The notes: generated from the letters alone by a model not told the origin. Positions 34,791-43,847 are shown, counted from the first letter of the stretch. The stretch is DNA of 64,000 nt from Burkholderiaceae bacterium (GCA_030123545.1 CP126124.1:2108001-2172000); one strand, 5' to 3'. Numbers and translations: made by a program.

Positions 34791-35462
34791 GTGACGAAAA
34801 AAACCGCGCCTCCGGTTCGCAGCACGTACAGGCATGGCGACCTGCGCTCCGCGCTGGTCGAGGCCGGCCTTGCGCTGGCGCGTCAGGGCGGGCCGCAAGC
34901 GATCGTGCTGCGCGAGGCCACGCGCCGCGCCGGCGTCGTGCCGAACGCCGCCTATCGGCATTTCAGGAGTCACCAGGAACTGCTGGAAGCGGTGCGCGCA
35001 GCCGCGCTGTCGCTGCTGGCGCGCTCGATCGAGGCCGAGGTCGGCGTCGCCCGGCGCCTGCGCGATCCGCGCCAGCGCGCGCGCGCGGCATTTCGCGGCG
35101 TGGGCCTGGGCTACCTGCGCTTCGCGCGGCAGGAGCCCGGGCTGTTTCGCACTGCGTTCGCCGCGCAACCCTTCGGCGTGGCCGAGCGTGACCCGAACGA
35201 TGATGCGGCGCGCGGCGCCAGCGGCATGGACCCGTTCCAACTGCTCGGTCACACGCTGGACGGCATGGTCTCGGCCGGCCTGCTGCCGCCGGCGCGCCGG
35301 CCGGGCGCCGAATTCATGGCCTGGTCCGCGGTGCACGGCATGGCGATCCTGATGCTCGACGGCCCGCTGCGCGGCCTGGGCGAAGCCGCGTGCCTGTCAT
35401 TGGCTGGGCGGGTGGTCGCGATGGTCGAGCAGGGCCTGCTGGCCGAGGCTTCGGCAGAATGA
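34791..35462 (+). CDS. TetR/AcrR-family transcriptional regulator
   Basis: 223 aa, starting at GTG. The N-terminal HTH is typical of the family (YRHGDLRSALVEAGLALARQGGPQAIVLREATRRAGVVPNAAYRHF), and the C-terminal ligand domain is TetR_C-like with RQEPGLFRTAF. It is divergently placed against the DUF1428-VOC-AHSA1-MFS operon with a shared 72-bp promoter region, so it most probably represses that operon and itself. Its stop overlaps the start of the sirtuin gene. Confidence 0.88.
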   Translation: MTKKTAPPVRSTYRHGDLRSALVEAGLALARQGGPQAIVLREATRRAGVVPNAAYRHFRSHQELLEAVRAAALSLLARSIEAEVGVARRLRDPRQRARAAFRGVGLGYLRFARQEPGLFRTAFAAQPFGVAERDPNDDAARGASGMDPFQLLGHTLDGMVSAGLLPPARRPGAEFMAWSAVHGMAILMLDGPLRGLGEAACLSLAGRVVAMVEQGLLAEASAE

Positions 35463-36184
35463 GCGCACGACCCGTATTCGCCATGACGGATGCACTGAAG
35501 CTGCCTGCAATCGATGCCGTCCGCGCCTGGCTGCGAGGGGCCCGACGCATCGCTGTATTGACCGGTGCCGGTGTCAGCGCCGAGTCCGGCGTACCGACGT
35601 TTCGCGACGCGCAGACAGGCCTTTGGGCGCGCTTTCGGCCCGAGGACCTGGCGACCGAGGAAGCGTTCCGGCGCAACCCGGCGCGCGTGTGGGACTGGTA
35701 CGCCGAGCGGCGTGAGACGCTGCGGGGGGTGCAGCCGAACGCCGGCCACCTGGCGCTGGCGGCGTTCCAGCAGCGCCATCCGGGTCGGCTGACACTGATC
35801 ACGCAGAACGTCGACGGCCTGCATCAACGTGCCGGCAGCGCTGGGGTGTTGTGCCTGCATGGCGATTTGTCGCGGAACCGCTGGCTGGACATGCCGCGCG
35901 ATTGCTGCCACATCGACGATGTCTGTATCGGCCGCCCTCCGTATTGCGATCGCTGCGGCAACCTGTTGCGCCCCGACGTGGTCTGGTTCGGCGAACCTTT
36001 GCCTTTTGCTGCCCTTGACGCGGCGCAACTGGCCGTGCAGGAGTGCGACGTGATGCTGGTGGCAGGCACCTCGGGCCAGGTTTATCCGGCAGCCGGGCTG
36101 GCGCACCAGGCGCGGCGAGCCGGCGCGAAGGTCGTCATCGTCAACCCGGACCCACCGATCTCGACGAGCTCGCGCACGCGCTGA
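35459..36184 (+). CDS. SIR2-family NAD-dependent deacylase with an apparent 3' frameshift
   Basis: Sirtuin class III-like deacylase. GAGVSAESGVPTFRD binds NAD, TQNVDGLHQRAG and LHGDLSRNRW supply the catalytic His, and four Cys (DCCHIDDVCIG, YCDRCG) suggest the zinc ribbon. The ATG at 35459 overlaps the tetR stop. The frame ends in NPDPPISTSSRTR, but the +1 frame continues as DLDELAHALIATMSARALPDLLDF (to 36231), the expected sirtuin end. A missing base near 36,150 would explain this. Confidence 0.8.
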   Translation: MSARPVFAMTDALKLPAIDAVRAWLRGARRIAVLTGAGVSAESGVPTFRDAQTGLWARFRPEDLATEEAFRRNPARVWDWYAERRETLRGVQPNAGHLALAAFQQRHPGRLTLITQNVDGLHQRAGSAGVLCLHGDLSRNRWLDMPRDCCHIDDVCIGRPPYCDRCGNLLRPDVVWFGEPLPFAALDAAQLAVQECDVMLVAGTSGQVYPAAGLAHQARRAGAKVVIVNPDPPISTSSRTR

Positions 36185-36236
36185 TCGCCACGATGTCCGC
36201 ACGAGCGCTGCCCGATCTGCTCGATTTCTGATGAGT

Positions 36237-36253
36237 GCTACAAAATAAATAGC
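36237..36253. repeat. GCTAY-N7-ATAGC element after the sirtuin gene
   Basis: GCTAC, aaaataa, ATAGC, with a tail in which CCTGGAC starts 17 bp after the right arm, exactly as in the copy at 40524. Lies between convergent genes. Confidence 0.75.
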
Positions 36254-36332
36254 GTTCTGCGCTTATTGGACCTGGACTGCCGCCCGATTTGATGCCGATA
36301 GTCGAACCGCAGCCGAGCGGTTCGCCCTGCCT

Positions 36333-36863
36333 TCACAGCTTCAGCTCCCAGGTTTCGCCGACCAGGTCGTGGCCGTAGCCGTGGTAGGGCTCGCTCTTGG
36401 TCAATTGAAAACCGCGCCGGGCGTAGATCGCACGCGCCGCGAGCAGGTTGCTGTTGGTCCACAGCACCATCTTGCGGTAGCCCTTGGCGCGCGCGAACGC
36501 CAGGCATTCGTCGGTCAGCCGCGCGCCCAGGCCGAGCCCGCGCGCGGAAGGCAGCAGGATCAGCAACCGCAACTGGGCGATGGCGGCGCTCCTGCGCGCG
36601 ACGAACACCGCGCCGACGCGCTCGCCGTCGATCTCAGCGATCCAGCCGCGTTCGCAATCGGGGCGGAAGTGCCTGATGAACTTCGCGGCGATGTCGGCCA
36701 CCAGCGCCTCGAACTCGCTGTTCCATCCGTATTCGCGTGCGTAGATTTCGCCGTGCTGCTGCACCACCCAGCCCATGTCGCCGGGCCGTGGTTCGCGCAG
36801 CAGCACGGTGCGGGGCGCGGCCGCGTTCGATGCCGGATCGGGTGGCGGTTGCACCGCTTTCAT
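36333..36863 (-). CDS. GNAT-family N-acetyltransferase
   Basis: 176-aa acyl-CoA-dependent acetyltransferase. The acetyl-CoA loop is QLRLLILLPSARGLGLGARL (motif A: R/Q-x-x-G-x-G/A), and NLLAARAIYARRGFQL forms motif B. The N-terminal HGEIYAREYGWNSEFEALVADI resembles the GNAT domain attached to MarR regulators, here alone. Its start is 16 bp after the monooxygenase stop, so it ends a long - strand operon. Substrate unknown. Confidence 0.82.
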   Translation of the reverse strand: MKAVQPPPDPASNAAAPRTVLLREPRPGDMGWVVQQHGEIYAREYGWNSEFEALVADIAAKFIRHFRPDCERGWIAEIDGERVGAVFVARRSAAIAQLRLLILLPSARGLGLGARLTDECLAFARAKGYRKMVLWTNSNLLAARAIYARRGFQLTKSEPYHGYGHDLVGETWELKL

Positions 36864-36879
36864 CGCGCCGCTCAGCCGC

Positions 36880-38343
36880 TCAGCCGCCCGTCGCCGGCGT
36901 CAGCGCGTAGCTGTGCCAGTCGAAGCGCCGGGTGCGGCGCCGATAGTCGAAGGTAAAGCCCGGCCACAGCGTGACGTTGCGTCCGTCCCGCGTCAGGTAC
37001 CAGCTGCGGCAGCCGCCGGTGGCCCACACGGTGGGCGCCATGCGCCGTTGCAGCCATTCGTTGAAGCGACGCTGCACCTCGGGGTGCAGGTCGAACGAGC
37101 GCAGGCCGCGCGCGGCCATGCCCAGGATCGCGTCGACCACGTAGCGGGTCTGCGCCTCGATCATGAAGATCATTGAGTTGTGCGCGAGACCGGTGTTGGG
37201 CCCGGTCATCAGGAACAGATTCGGAAATCCCGCGACCGTACTGCCGAGATAGGCCTGCGAGCCGCCGGCCCAGACCCGGTTCATTTCGATGCCGCCGCGG
37301 CCGAACACCGGAAACGGCGTGCCGGCGTCCGCGACCTGGAACCCGGTGCCGAAGATGATCGCGTCGGCCGCATGGTGCGCGCCGTCGGCGGTGTGGATGC
37401 CGCCCGCGTCGACTCCGATGATCGGCGTGGTCTCGAGCCTGACCTGCGGCAGCGCGAGCGCAGGGTAGAAGTCGTTCGACAGCAGGATGCGCTTGCAGCC
37501 CATCGTGTAGCGCGGTGTCAGCTTGGCGCGCAGCGCCGCATCGGGCACGTGCCGCGCGACGAAACGCAGCACCTGCGGCTGCACGCGGCGCAGCAGCGCG
37601 GGCCAGCGTGTGAACAGGATCGCGCGCGCCTCCAGCGTCCAGTAGATCAGCGTGCGCGCCAGCCGTTGCCGCCAGGGCTGGCGCGCAAAGCGCGCGCGTT
37701 CCGCGTCCGACAGCGGCCGATCGGGCTTCGGCAGGATCCACGCCGGCGTGCGCTGGAACAGCGTGAGAGCGCGCACCCGCGGCGCGATCTGCGGCACGAA
37801 CTGGATCGCGCTGGCGCCGGTGCCGATCACCGCGACCCGCTTGTCCGTCAGGTCGTATGCGTGGTTCCAGCGCGCCGAATGGAACAGCGCGCCGGCAAAC
37901 GTGTCGAGACCCGGGATGCCGGGCAGGGCAGGGCGGCTCAGACCGCCGGTGGCGGAGACCACCACGCGCGAGCGCAATTCGCCGCCATCGGAAGTCTGCA
38001 CCCGCCAGACGCTGTCCTGCTCATCGAAGCGCAGCGCCGTCACCCGCTGGCTGCAGCGGATGTGCGGTCGCAGGCCGTACTTGTCTACGCAATGCTCCAC
38101 ATAGGCGCGCAGTTCGGGCTGCGTCGGATACAGCCGGCTCCAGTTCGGGTTCGGCTCGAACGAAAACGAATAGAGGTGCGAAGGGATGTCGCAGGCAGCG
38201 CCGGGGTAGCCGTTGTCGCGCCAGGTGCCGCCGATCGCGTCGGCCTGCTCGAGCAGCACGAAGTCACGCATGCCGGCCTGTCTGAGCTTGATCGCGACGC
38301 ACAGGCCGGCGTAGCCGCTGCCGATGATGACGACCGACGGCAT
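36880..38343 (-). CDS. Flavin-containing (Baeyer-Villiger-type) monooxygenase
   Basis: 487-aa FAD/NADPH enzyme inserting oxygen next to a carbonyl or hydroxylating a substrate. FAD fold VVIIGSGYAGLCVAIKLRQAGM, NADP fold VAVIGTGASAIQFVPQI, and the BVMO-like fingerprint FAGALFHSARWNHA between them (cf. FxGxxxHxxxW). The IGGTWRDNGYPGAACDIPSHLYSFSF segment is typical of BVMOs. In the - strand operon with FadJ, thiolase and a Rieske oxygenase, it may open a ring or carbonyl intermediate. Confidence 0.85.
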   Translation of the reverse strand: MPSVVIIGSGYAGLCVAIKLRQAGMRDFVLLEQADAIGGTWRDNGYPGAACDIPSHLYSFSFEPNPNWSRLYPTQPELRAYVEHCVDKYGLRPHIRCSQRVTALRFDEQDSVWRVQTSDGGELRSRVVVSATGGLSRPALPGIPGLDTFAGALFHSARWNHAYDLTDKRVAVIGTGASAIQFVPQIAPRVRALTLFQRTPAWILPKPDRPLSDAERARFARQPWRQRLARTLIYWTLEARAILFTRWPALLRRVQPQVLRFVARHVPDAALRAKLTPRYTMGCKRILLSNDFYPALALPQVRLETTPIIGVDAGGIHTADGAHHAADAIIFGTGFQVADAGTPFPVFGRGGIEMNRVWAGGSQAYLGSTVAGFPNLFLMTGPNTGLAHNSMIFMIEAQTRYVVDAILGMAARGLRSFDLHPEVQRRFNEWLQRRMAPTVWATGGCRSWYLTRDGRNVTLWPGFTFDYRRRTRRFDWHSYALTPATGG

Positions 38344-38370
38344 GGGGCGCAGCGCCTTCGGCGTTCGCTT

Positions 38371-40512
38371 TCAGTACACCGGCCGATGGCGCCGGATCGC
38401 GTCCTTCACCGGCGGCATCAGCGCAAAGCCGGGGCCGTGGCGCGCGGCCAGCATTTCGGCGCGGTGCAAGAACGCGTCGATGCCGGTGCCGTAGATGAAC
38501 TGCATCGCGCCGCCGGTCCAGGCCGGAAACCCGATGCCGAAGATCGAACCGATGTTGGCTTCGGCCACGGTGGTCAGCACGCCTTCGGCTAGGCAGCGCG
38601 CGGTCTCGATCGCCTGGCGATACAGCAGCCGGTCCTTCAGCTCCTGCAGGTTCCAGATCGCGCCGGGCTTCTCGAACAGCATTTTTAGCTGCGGCCAAAG
38701 CGTCTTCTTCTGCCCTTCGGGATAGTCGTAGAAGCCGCCGCCGGCCGCGCGGCCATTGCGGTCGTACTGCTTGACCATGCGCTCGACCAGCAGCTCACCC
38801 GGCGTCGCGATGTAGGTGCCGCCTTCGGCGCGCACGTCGGCGCGGGTCTGGTCGAGCACATGCACCGACAGCGACAGCGCGGTTTCGTCCAGCACCGCCA
38901 GCGGGCCGACCGGCATGCCGGCCTGCAGCGCGGCGTTCTCGACCACCGGCGCCGGAATGCCTTCGTCCAGCATCGCGGCGCCCTCCATCACGTAGGTGCC
39001 GAAGGTGCGGCTGGTGTAGAAGCCGCGCGCGTCGTTCACCACGATCGGCAGCTTGCCGAGCGCACGCACGTAGTCGAATGCGCGCGCCACGGTCTCATCG
39101 TCGGTCGCCTTGCCGCGGATGATCTCGACCAGCTTCATCTTGTCGACCGGGCTGAAGAAATGGATGCCGATGAACTTCTCGGGCCGGCTGCTGGCCTGCG
39201 CCAGCCCGCTGATCGGCAGCGTCGAGGTGTTGCTCGCGAAGAAGCCGCCCGGCGCCAGTTGCGGCTCGGCGTCCTTCGTGACCTGGCCTTTCAGTTCGCG
39301 GTTTTCGAACACCGCCTCGATGATCAGCTCGCAGCCTTGCAGGTCGGCAGCCTTGTCGGTGGGCGTGATGCGGCCGAGCAGCGCCTGCTGGTCGTGCGGG
39401 CTCATGCGGCCCTTGTCGACGCGCGGCTGCGTGATCTTCGCGCTGTACGCCTTGCCGTGCTCGGCCTTGGTCGTACTCACGTCCTTCAGCACGGTCGCGA
39501 TGCCGCGGCTCGCCTGCGCATAGGCAATGCCGGCGCCCATCATGCCGGCACCGAGAATGCCGACGCGCTGCGGTTTGTAGCGCGGCGGGTCTTTCGGGCG
39601 GCTGTGGCCGCTGCGGATCGCGCCCATGTCGAAGAAGAAGGTGTTGATCATGTTCTTCGCGACCGGACTCACGATCAACCGGGCCAGGTAGCGGCTTTCG
39701 ATGCGCAGCGCGGTGTCGAAATCGACCAGCGCGCCCTCGGCCATCGCGTCCAGCGCGTATTCCGGCGCCGGGTACAGGCCGCGGGTCTTTGCCTTCAGCA
39801 TCGCCGGCGCGACGGTCAGCATGCCGGCGATCTTCGGGTTGGCCGGCGTGCCGCCGGGGACTTTGTAGTTCTTGTCGTCCCACGGTTGCCGCGCGGAAGG
39901 ATGAGCGGCGATGAACGCCAGCGCCGCGTCGCGCAGCTTCGATGCATCCGCCAGCAGTTCATGCACCAGGCCGAGTTCGAGCGCCTCGCGCGGATTGAAA
40001 AGCTTGCTCTCCAGAATGTAGGGCTGCGCGCCCATCAGGCCGAGCAGCCGGACCATCTTCGTGATGCCGGTCGCGCCAGGGATCAGGCCCAGCGTGAGTT
40101 CGGGCAGGCCGAGCTGGATCTTGTCGTCGTCGATCGCGATGCGGTGGTGCCCGACCAGCGCCAGCTCCCAGCCGCCGCCGAGCGCCGCGCCGTTGATGCA
40201 GCTGACCACCGGTTTGCCCAGCGTCTCGAGCGTGCGGAAGTTCTTCTTCACCTGCTCGATCTCGGCGAACACCCGCGGCCCGTCCTCGGGGCTCAAACGC
40301 ATCGTGCCCTTCAGGTCGGCGCCGGCGAAAAACGTGCTCTTGGCCGACGCGAGCACGATGCCGCGGATCGCGTCCTTGTCCCGCACGACCTGTGCGACGG
40401 CCTCGGTCAGATCCTGTTGCCATTGCAGGCACATGGTGTTGACGGGCGAATCCGGCTCGTCGAAGGTGAGGGTGGCGATGCCGTCGGCGAGGTCGTAGCG
40501 GATCGTGTTCAT
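38371..40512 (-). CDS. Fatty-acid oxidation multifunctional protein, enoyl-CoA hydratase/3-hydroxyacyl-CoA dehydrogenase
   Basis: 713-aa FadB/FadJ-type enzyme. The N-terminal crotonase domain has the two likely catalytic Glu in GAALGGGWELAL and LGLPELTLGLIPGATG. The Rossmann segment VGILGAGMMGAGIAYAQASRG begins the hydroxyacyl-CoA dehydrogenase domain, with its catalytic His in GIHFFSPVDKMKLVEII. Hydratase and dehydrogenase appear intact. Thiolase is the next gene upstream (40,604). A GCTAT-type repeat lies 12-28 bp before the start, and no good Shine-Dalgarno is seen. Confidence 0.93.
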   Translation of the reverse strand: MNTIRYDLADGIATLTFDEPDSPVNTMCLQWQQDLTEAVAQVVRDKDAIRGIVLASAKSTFFAGADLKGTMRLSPEDGPRVFAEIEQVKKNFRTLETLGKPVVSCINGAALGGGWELALVGHHRIAIDDDKIQLGLPELTLGLIPGATGITKMVRLLGLMGAQPYILESKLFNPREALELGLVHELLADASKLRDAALAFIAAHPSARQPWDDKNYKVPGGTPANPKIAGMLTVAPAMLKAKTRGLYPAPEYALDAMAEGALVDFDTALRIESRYLARLIVSPVAKNMINTFFFDMGAIRSGHSRPKDPPRYKPQRVGILGAGMMGAGIAYAQASRGIATVLKDVSTTKAEHGKAYSAKITQPRVDKGRMSPHDQQALLGRITPTDKAADLQGCELIIEAVFENRELKGQVTKDAEPQLAPGGFFASNTSTLPISGLAQASSRPEKFIGIHFFSPVDKMKLVEIIRGKATDDETVARAFDYVRALGKLPIVVNDARGFYTSRTFGTYVMEGAAMLDEGIPAPVVENAALQAGMPVGPLAVLDETALSLSVHVLDQTRADVRAEGGTYIATPGELLVERMVKQYDRNGRAAGGGFYDYPEGQKKTLWPQLKMLFEKPGAIWNLQELKDRLLYRQAIETARCLAEGVLTTVAEANIGSIFGIGFPAWTGGAMQFIYGTGIDAFLHRAEMLAARHGPGFALMPPVKDAIRRHRPVY

Positions 40513-40523
40513 GGCTTGCGATT

Positions 40524-40540
40524 ACTATGATTTATATAGC
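40524..40540. repeat. GCTAT-type element upstream of fadJ-like gene
   Basis: ACTAT, gatttat, ATAGC with CCTGGAC 17 bp beyond. The left arm has one change from consensus. It falls in the only long gap (91 bp) of the Rieske-to-GNAT operon. Confidence 0.7.
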
Positions 40541-40603
40541 TAAAGGTTGCCGTCCTGCCTGGACAATCTGCCGATTTGACTTAAGAAACAGTCTGCGCAC
40601 TGC

Positions 40604-41809
40604 TCAGATCCGTTCCACGATCGTCGCGATCCCCATGCCGCCGCCGACGCACAGCGTGACGAGCCCAAAGCGCAGTTGGCGCCGGTGCAGTTCGTCGATC
40701 AGCGTGCCGAGAATCATCGCCCCGGTCGCGCCCAGCGGATGGCCCATCGCGATCGCGCCGCCGTTGACGTTGACCTTCTCGTGCGGCACACCCATCTCCT
40801 TCATGAACTTCATCGGCACCGCGGCGAAGGCCTCGTTCACTTCGAACAGGTCGATCTGGTCGATCGTCATGCCGGCCTTGGCCAGCGCCTTGCGCGTGGC
40901 CGGCATCGGGCCGGTCAGCATGATGGTCGGGTCCGCGCCCGACACCGCCGCCGCGACGATGCGCGCGCGCGGCGCAAAACCATGGGTCTTGCCGGCTCGT
41001 TCGCTGCCGACCAGCACGGCGGCCGCGCCGTCGACGATGCCCGACGCGTTGCCCGCGTGGTGCACATGGCGGATGCGCTCGACCTGCGGATAGCGGCTGA
41101 TCGCGACCGCGTCGAAACCCATCGCTCCCAACTGCTCGAACGAAGGCTTGAGCGCTGCCAGGCCTTCCATCGTGGTGCGCGGCTTGATGAATTCGTCCTG
41201 GTCCAGGATGGTCTGGCCGAGGAAGTCCTTGACCGGAATCACAGAGTTCGCGAACAACCCGCCGTCACGTGCGCGCGTCGCGCGTTTCTGGCTCTCCAGC
41301 GCGAATGCATCGACGTCCTCGCGCTCGAAGCCTTCGAGCGTCGCGATCAGGTCCGCGCCGATGCCCTGCGGCACGAACGCGGTCTCGCTGTTGGTTTCCG
41401 GGTCCTGCGCCCAGGCGCCGCCGTCCGAGCCGATCGGCACGCGGCTCATGCTCTCGACGCCGCCGGCGACCACCAGTTCTTCCCAGCCGGAGCGCACCTT
41501 CTGCGCCGCGAGGTTCACCGCCTCCAGGCCCGAGGCGCAGAAGCGGTTCAACTGCACGCCGGAGCAGCGCCAGTCCCAGCCGGCTTTCAGCGCCGCGACC
41601 TTCGCGATCACCGATCCCTGCTCGCCGATCGGCGAGACCACGCCCATCACCACGTCGTCGACCTGCGCGGTGTCGAAGTCGTTGCGTCGCTGCAGTTCGG
41701 CGAGGGTGCCGGCCAGCAGGTTGATCGGCTTGACTTCGTGCAGGCTGCCGTCCTTCTTGCCCTTGCCGCGCGGCGTGCGGATGGCGTCGAAAACGAAGGC
41801 TTCGGTCAT
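40604..41809 (-). CDS. Acetyl-CoA acetyltransferase (thiolase)
   Basis: 401-aa thiolase. Nucleophilic Cys in NRFCASGLEAVNLAA (about residue 90), His and second Cys in NVNGGAIAMGHPLGATG and LVTLCVGGGMGIA, plus the Asn of VNEAF. Degradative type FadA/PaaJ-like. The upstream Rieske gene ends 39 bp before its ATG, so the operon order is Rieske, thiolase, FadJ-type protein. Confidence 0.93.
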   Translation of the reverse strand: MTEAFVFDAIRTPRGKGKKDGSLHEVKPINLLAGTLAELQRRNDFDTAQVDDVVMGVVSPIGEQGSVIAKVAALKAGWDWRCSGVQLNRFCASGLEAVNLAAQKVRSGWEELVVAGGVESMSRVPIGSDGGAWAQDPETNSETAFVPQGIGADLIATLEGFEREDVDAFALESQKRATRARDGGLFANSVIPVKDFLGQTILDQDEFIKPRTTMEGLAALKPSFEQLGAMGFDAVAISRYPQVERIRHVHHAGNASGIVDGAAAVLVGSERAGKTHGFAPRARIVAAAVSGADPTIMLTGPMPATRKALAKAGMTIDQIDLFEVNEAFAAVPMKFMKEMGVPHEKVNVNGGAIAMGHPLGATGAMILGTLIDELHRRQLRFGLVTLCVGGGMGIATIVERI

Positions 41810-41848
41810 GGGGGTCTCCGGTAAGACAAAGGAATGGTCTGCGCGACT

Positions 41849-43111
41849 TCAGGTCGTCTGGGCCGCAGGCCCGAGGCGGCGCGCCACCTCGCCGTGGAAC
41901 CAGCCCAGCGCCTGCTCCACGCGGCCCACCGTCAGCTGCGTGTTGGCGCCGCTTTTCAGACCGCGCTGGATGCCCACGGCGCAATGGATGTCTTCCCGCC
42001 GGAACACGCCGCGCTCGATCAGGTTGAAGGTCTTTTCCCAGTGCGGCGTCCAGTCCGGCGTGGTCCGGGACGCCGGCACCAGCATGCGGTGCGTCCAGCG
42101 CAGCGTCTCGGGGCCGGTCGGGTAGACCGTGATCAGGCTCAGGTAGTCGGGATGGAAGATCGTCACCGTGTTCGGAAAGATCATCTGGCTCGGCGTGGCC
42201 AGCGCGCACAGTGCCTCGGCGGTGGCCGGCGTCGGCGTGCCACCCGCGGCGGCCCAGTCCTGCGCCGCGCGGCGCGCGACCAGCGAGTAGACATGCGGAC
42301 CGAAGCGCTCGGCGGCCGTGATGCCGTCGGTGAAGAACGGGTAGATCGTGTCCTTGTGCAACGCCCGGATGTGGTAGGGCTCCAGAAAGGCGTCGATGAT
42401 CAGCTTCCAGTTCGCCGGATATTCCGCCGTGATGGTGCGGAAATGGCGCAGCCCGGCTATGCCGAGGAACGGCAGCTCGGCGTCGAGTCCGCCGAGGTAA
42501 GCCGGCAGGTCGATCTCGCCTTGTGCGTCGGGCACCACCCAGACCAGGCCATGACGCTCGGCGCAGGGCAGGGCTACCAGGTCGCGGCCGGCAGCACAGG
42601 AGCCATCGTCGAACGCCTCTGCATGCAGCCGATGGCGCAGCGCGCCGTCGAGTCGGTAGGCCCAGCCATGGTACGGACAGACGACGCTCGCGCGAGCCTG
42701 CGCCGCGCCGCCCGCCTGCACCAGCCGCATACCGCGATGCCGGCACACGTTGAGAAAGCAGCGCAGCTGGCCCGCGGTGTCGCGCGTGAGCAGCAGCGGC
42801 ATGCCGTAGCCGTCGTTCGCCAGCACCTGGCCGGGCGCGATCTCGCTGCCGTGCGCGACGATCAGCGGCAGCGGGCGAAACAGCGCCTGCAACTCGGCCT
42901 GCCAGATCTCGGACGCGTAATAGCGCTCGACCGGAATGCGCGCCTCGGACACGGCGCTGTCCTGCCATTCGGCGCGGCCGCTGGCCAGTTGGTCGCGCAC
43001 CCGCGCCAGCAGGGCGGCGGTGGCCGAGGGTAGCGCCGAACCGCTGCCAGCATTGGTTACCGTGTCGATCGGGGTAAGCGACGTGTCGGCGGCATCTGCG
43101 GCAGCGGCCAT
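41849..43111 (-). CDS. Rieske non-haem iron aromatic-ring/alkyl oxygenase, alpha subunit
   Basis: 420-aa oxygenase. The 2Fe-2S ligands are CRHRG and CPYHGW (CxH...CxxH), separated by 16 residues. The mononuclear iron ligands are likely the His residues in AFLEPYHIRALHKDTIYP with a later Asp. N-terminal 30 residues are flexible. It resembles ring-hydroxylating dioxygenase alpha/KshA-like proteins, but no beta subunit, ferredoxin or reductase is adjacent. First gene of the 6.8-kb - strand operon; substrate unknown. Confidence 0.85.
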   Translation of the reverse strand: MAAAADAADTSLTPIDTVTNAGSGSALPSATAALLARVRDQLASGRAEWQDSAVSEARIPVERYYASEIWQAELQALFRPLPLIVAHGSEIAPGQVLANDGYGMPLLLTRDTAGQLRCFLNVCRHRGMRLVQAGGAAQARASVVCPYHGWAYRLDGALRHRLHAEAFDDGSCAAGRDLVALPCAERHGLVWVVPDAQGEIDLPAYLGGLDAELPFLGIAGLRHFRTITAEYPANWKLIIDAFLEPYHIRALHKDTIYPFFTDGITAAERFGPHVYSLVARRAAQDWAAAGGTPTPATAEALCALATPSQMIFPNTVTIFHPDYLSLITVYPTGPETLRWTHRMLVPASRTTPDWTPHWEKTFNLIERGVFRREDIHCAVGIQRGLKSGANTQLTVGRVEQALGWFHGEVARRLGPAAQTT

Positions 43112-43204
43112 GCGTATCGACTCCAGCGGTGGATGGAATGCCGCAGCCGGGCGGCGGACCCGCTCTGCAGCGCCGGTGACCCGGCGGCTGCGAACAGTGT
43201 ATTC

Positions 43205-43232
43205 TTTTTACCAAGCAAACGCTTTGTAAAAA
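43205..43232. promoter_or_regulatory. 28-bp palindrome overlapping the Rieske operon promoter
   Basis: 12-bp arms TTTTTACCAAGC and GCTTTGTAAAAA with one mismatch and a 4-nt centre (AAAC). On the - strand a TTTACA -35 and a weak AAGAAT -10 (17-nt spacer) overlap it completely, so a dimeric repressor bound here would stop transcription of the Rieske-thiolase-FadJ-BVMO operon. The pattern fits a TetR/FadR-like operator. The 43,112-43,403 interval holds no gene and also serves the divergent PHA genes. Confidence 0.6.
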
Positions 43233-43403
43233 TGCAAGCGCCCTGCGCCCAGGCCGCACCGCCGCGGCCTGGGCGCAGGTGACAGCGCGCCGGTCGACGC
43301 GCTACATTGCAGGCATCGCGATGCGGCAGGCCGGCTGGCTGCGCAGCGAGCGAGGGCGGGTGTTCGATCCGGATCGACCGTAGATTGGAAGGCAGGACTT
43401 GAG

Positions 43404-43844
43404 ATGGCATCCTCGTTGTTCCCCGATCCGCTGCAAATGTGGCGCGATGCCGTGACCCGGCTCGAGAACGACGTCAATGCGCTGGCGACCAGCGGCATGA
43501 AATCGCAGGAAGTGGCGCGCTCGCTGAACCAGTTCTCGGCGGTTTCGCTCGGCATGCAGCAGATGTTCGATAAGATGGTCGACGCCCATCTGCGCCGGGC
43601 CAATTTGCCGAGCCGCAAGGAGGTGGCCGAACTGGCGCAGACGCTCGAGCGCATCGAGGGCAAGCTCGACCGGCTGCTGCCGGCCGGCGCGCAGCCTGCC
43701 ACTGCGGCGGCACCCCGACCGGCACGTACGCGCAGGCCGCCGGGTGCCGTGGGGCCGGTGCAGGAACCCGAGCTTGAATCCGCGGCGTCCAAGGCGCGGT
43801 CCGCCGGTGCGAAGCGTCGCGCTGCGCCGCGCGCCAGGAGCTGA
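43404..43844 (+). CDS. Short PhaE/phasin-like partner of a PHA synthase
   Basis: 146-aa protein, not recognised with certainty. The N-terminal LFPDPLQMWRDAVTRLENDVNAL and LNQFSAVSLGMQQMFDKMVDAHLRRANLPSRKEVAELAQTLERIEGKLDRLL resemble the middle of PHA synthase subunit PhaE or a phasin-like helix. The C-terminal 50 residues are a Pro/Ala/Arg-rich basic tail. It ends 3 bp before a class III-like phaC, which supports a role as its partner, although normal PhaE is about 2.5 times longer. Confidence 0.6.
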   Translation: MASSLFPDPLQMWRDAVTRLENDVNALATSGMKSQEVARSLNQFSAVSLGMQQMFDKMVDAHLRRANLPSRKEVAELAQTLERIEGKLDRLLPAGAQPATAAAPRPARTRRPPGAVGPVQEPELESAASKARSAGAKRRAAPRARS

Positions 43845-43847
43845 GCG

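Noticed and set aside
41265..43259. 664-aa - strand frame overlapping the Rieske gene
   Set aside because: Frame-shifted shadow of Rieske and thiolase; the real genes have full motifs in other frames.
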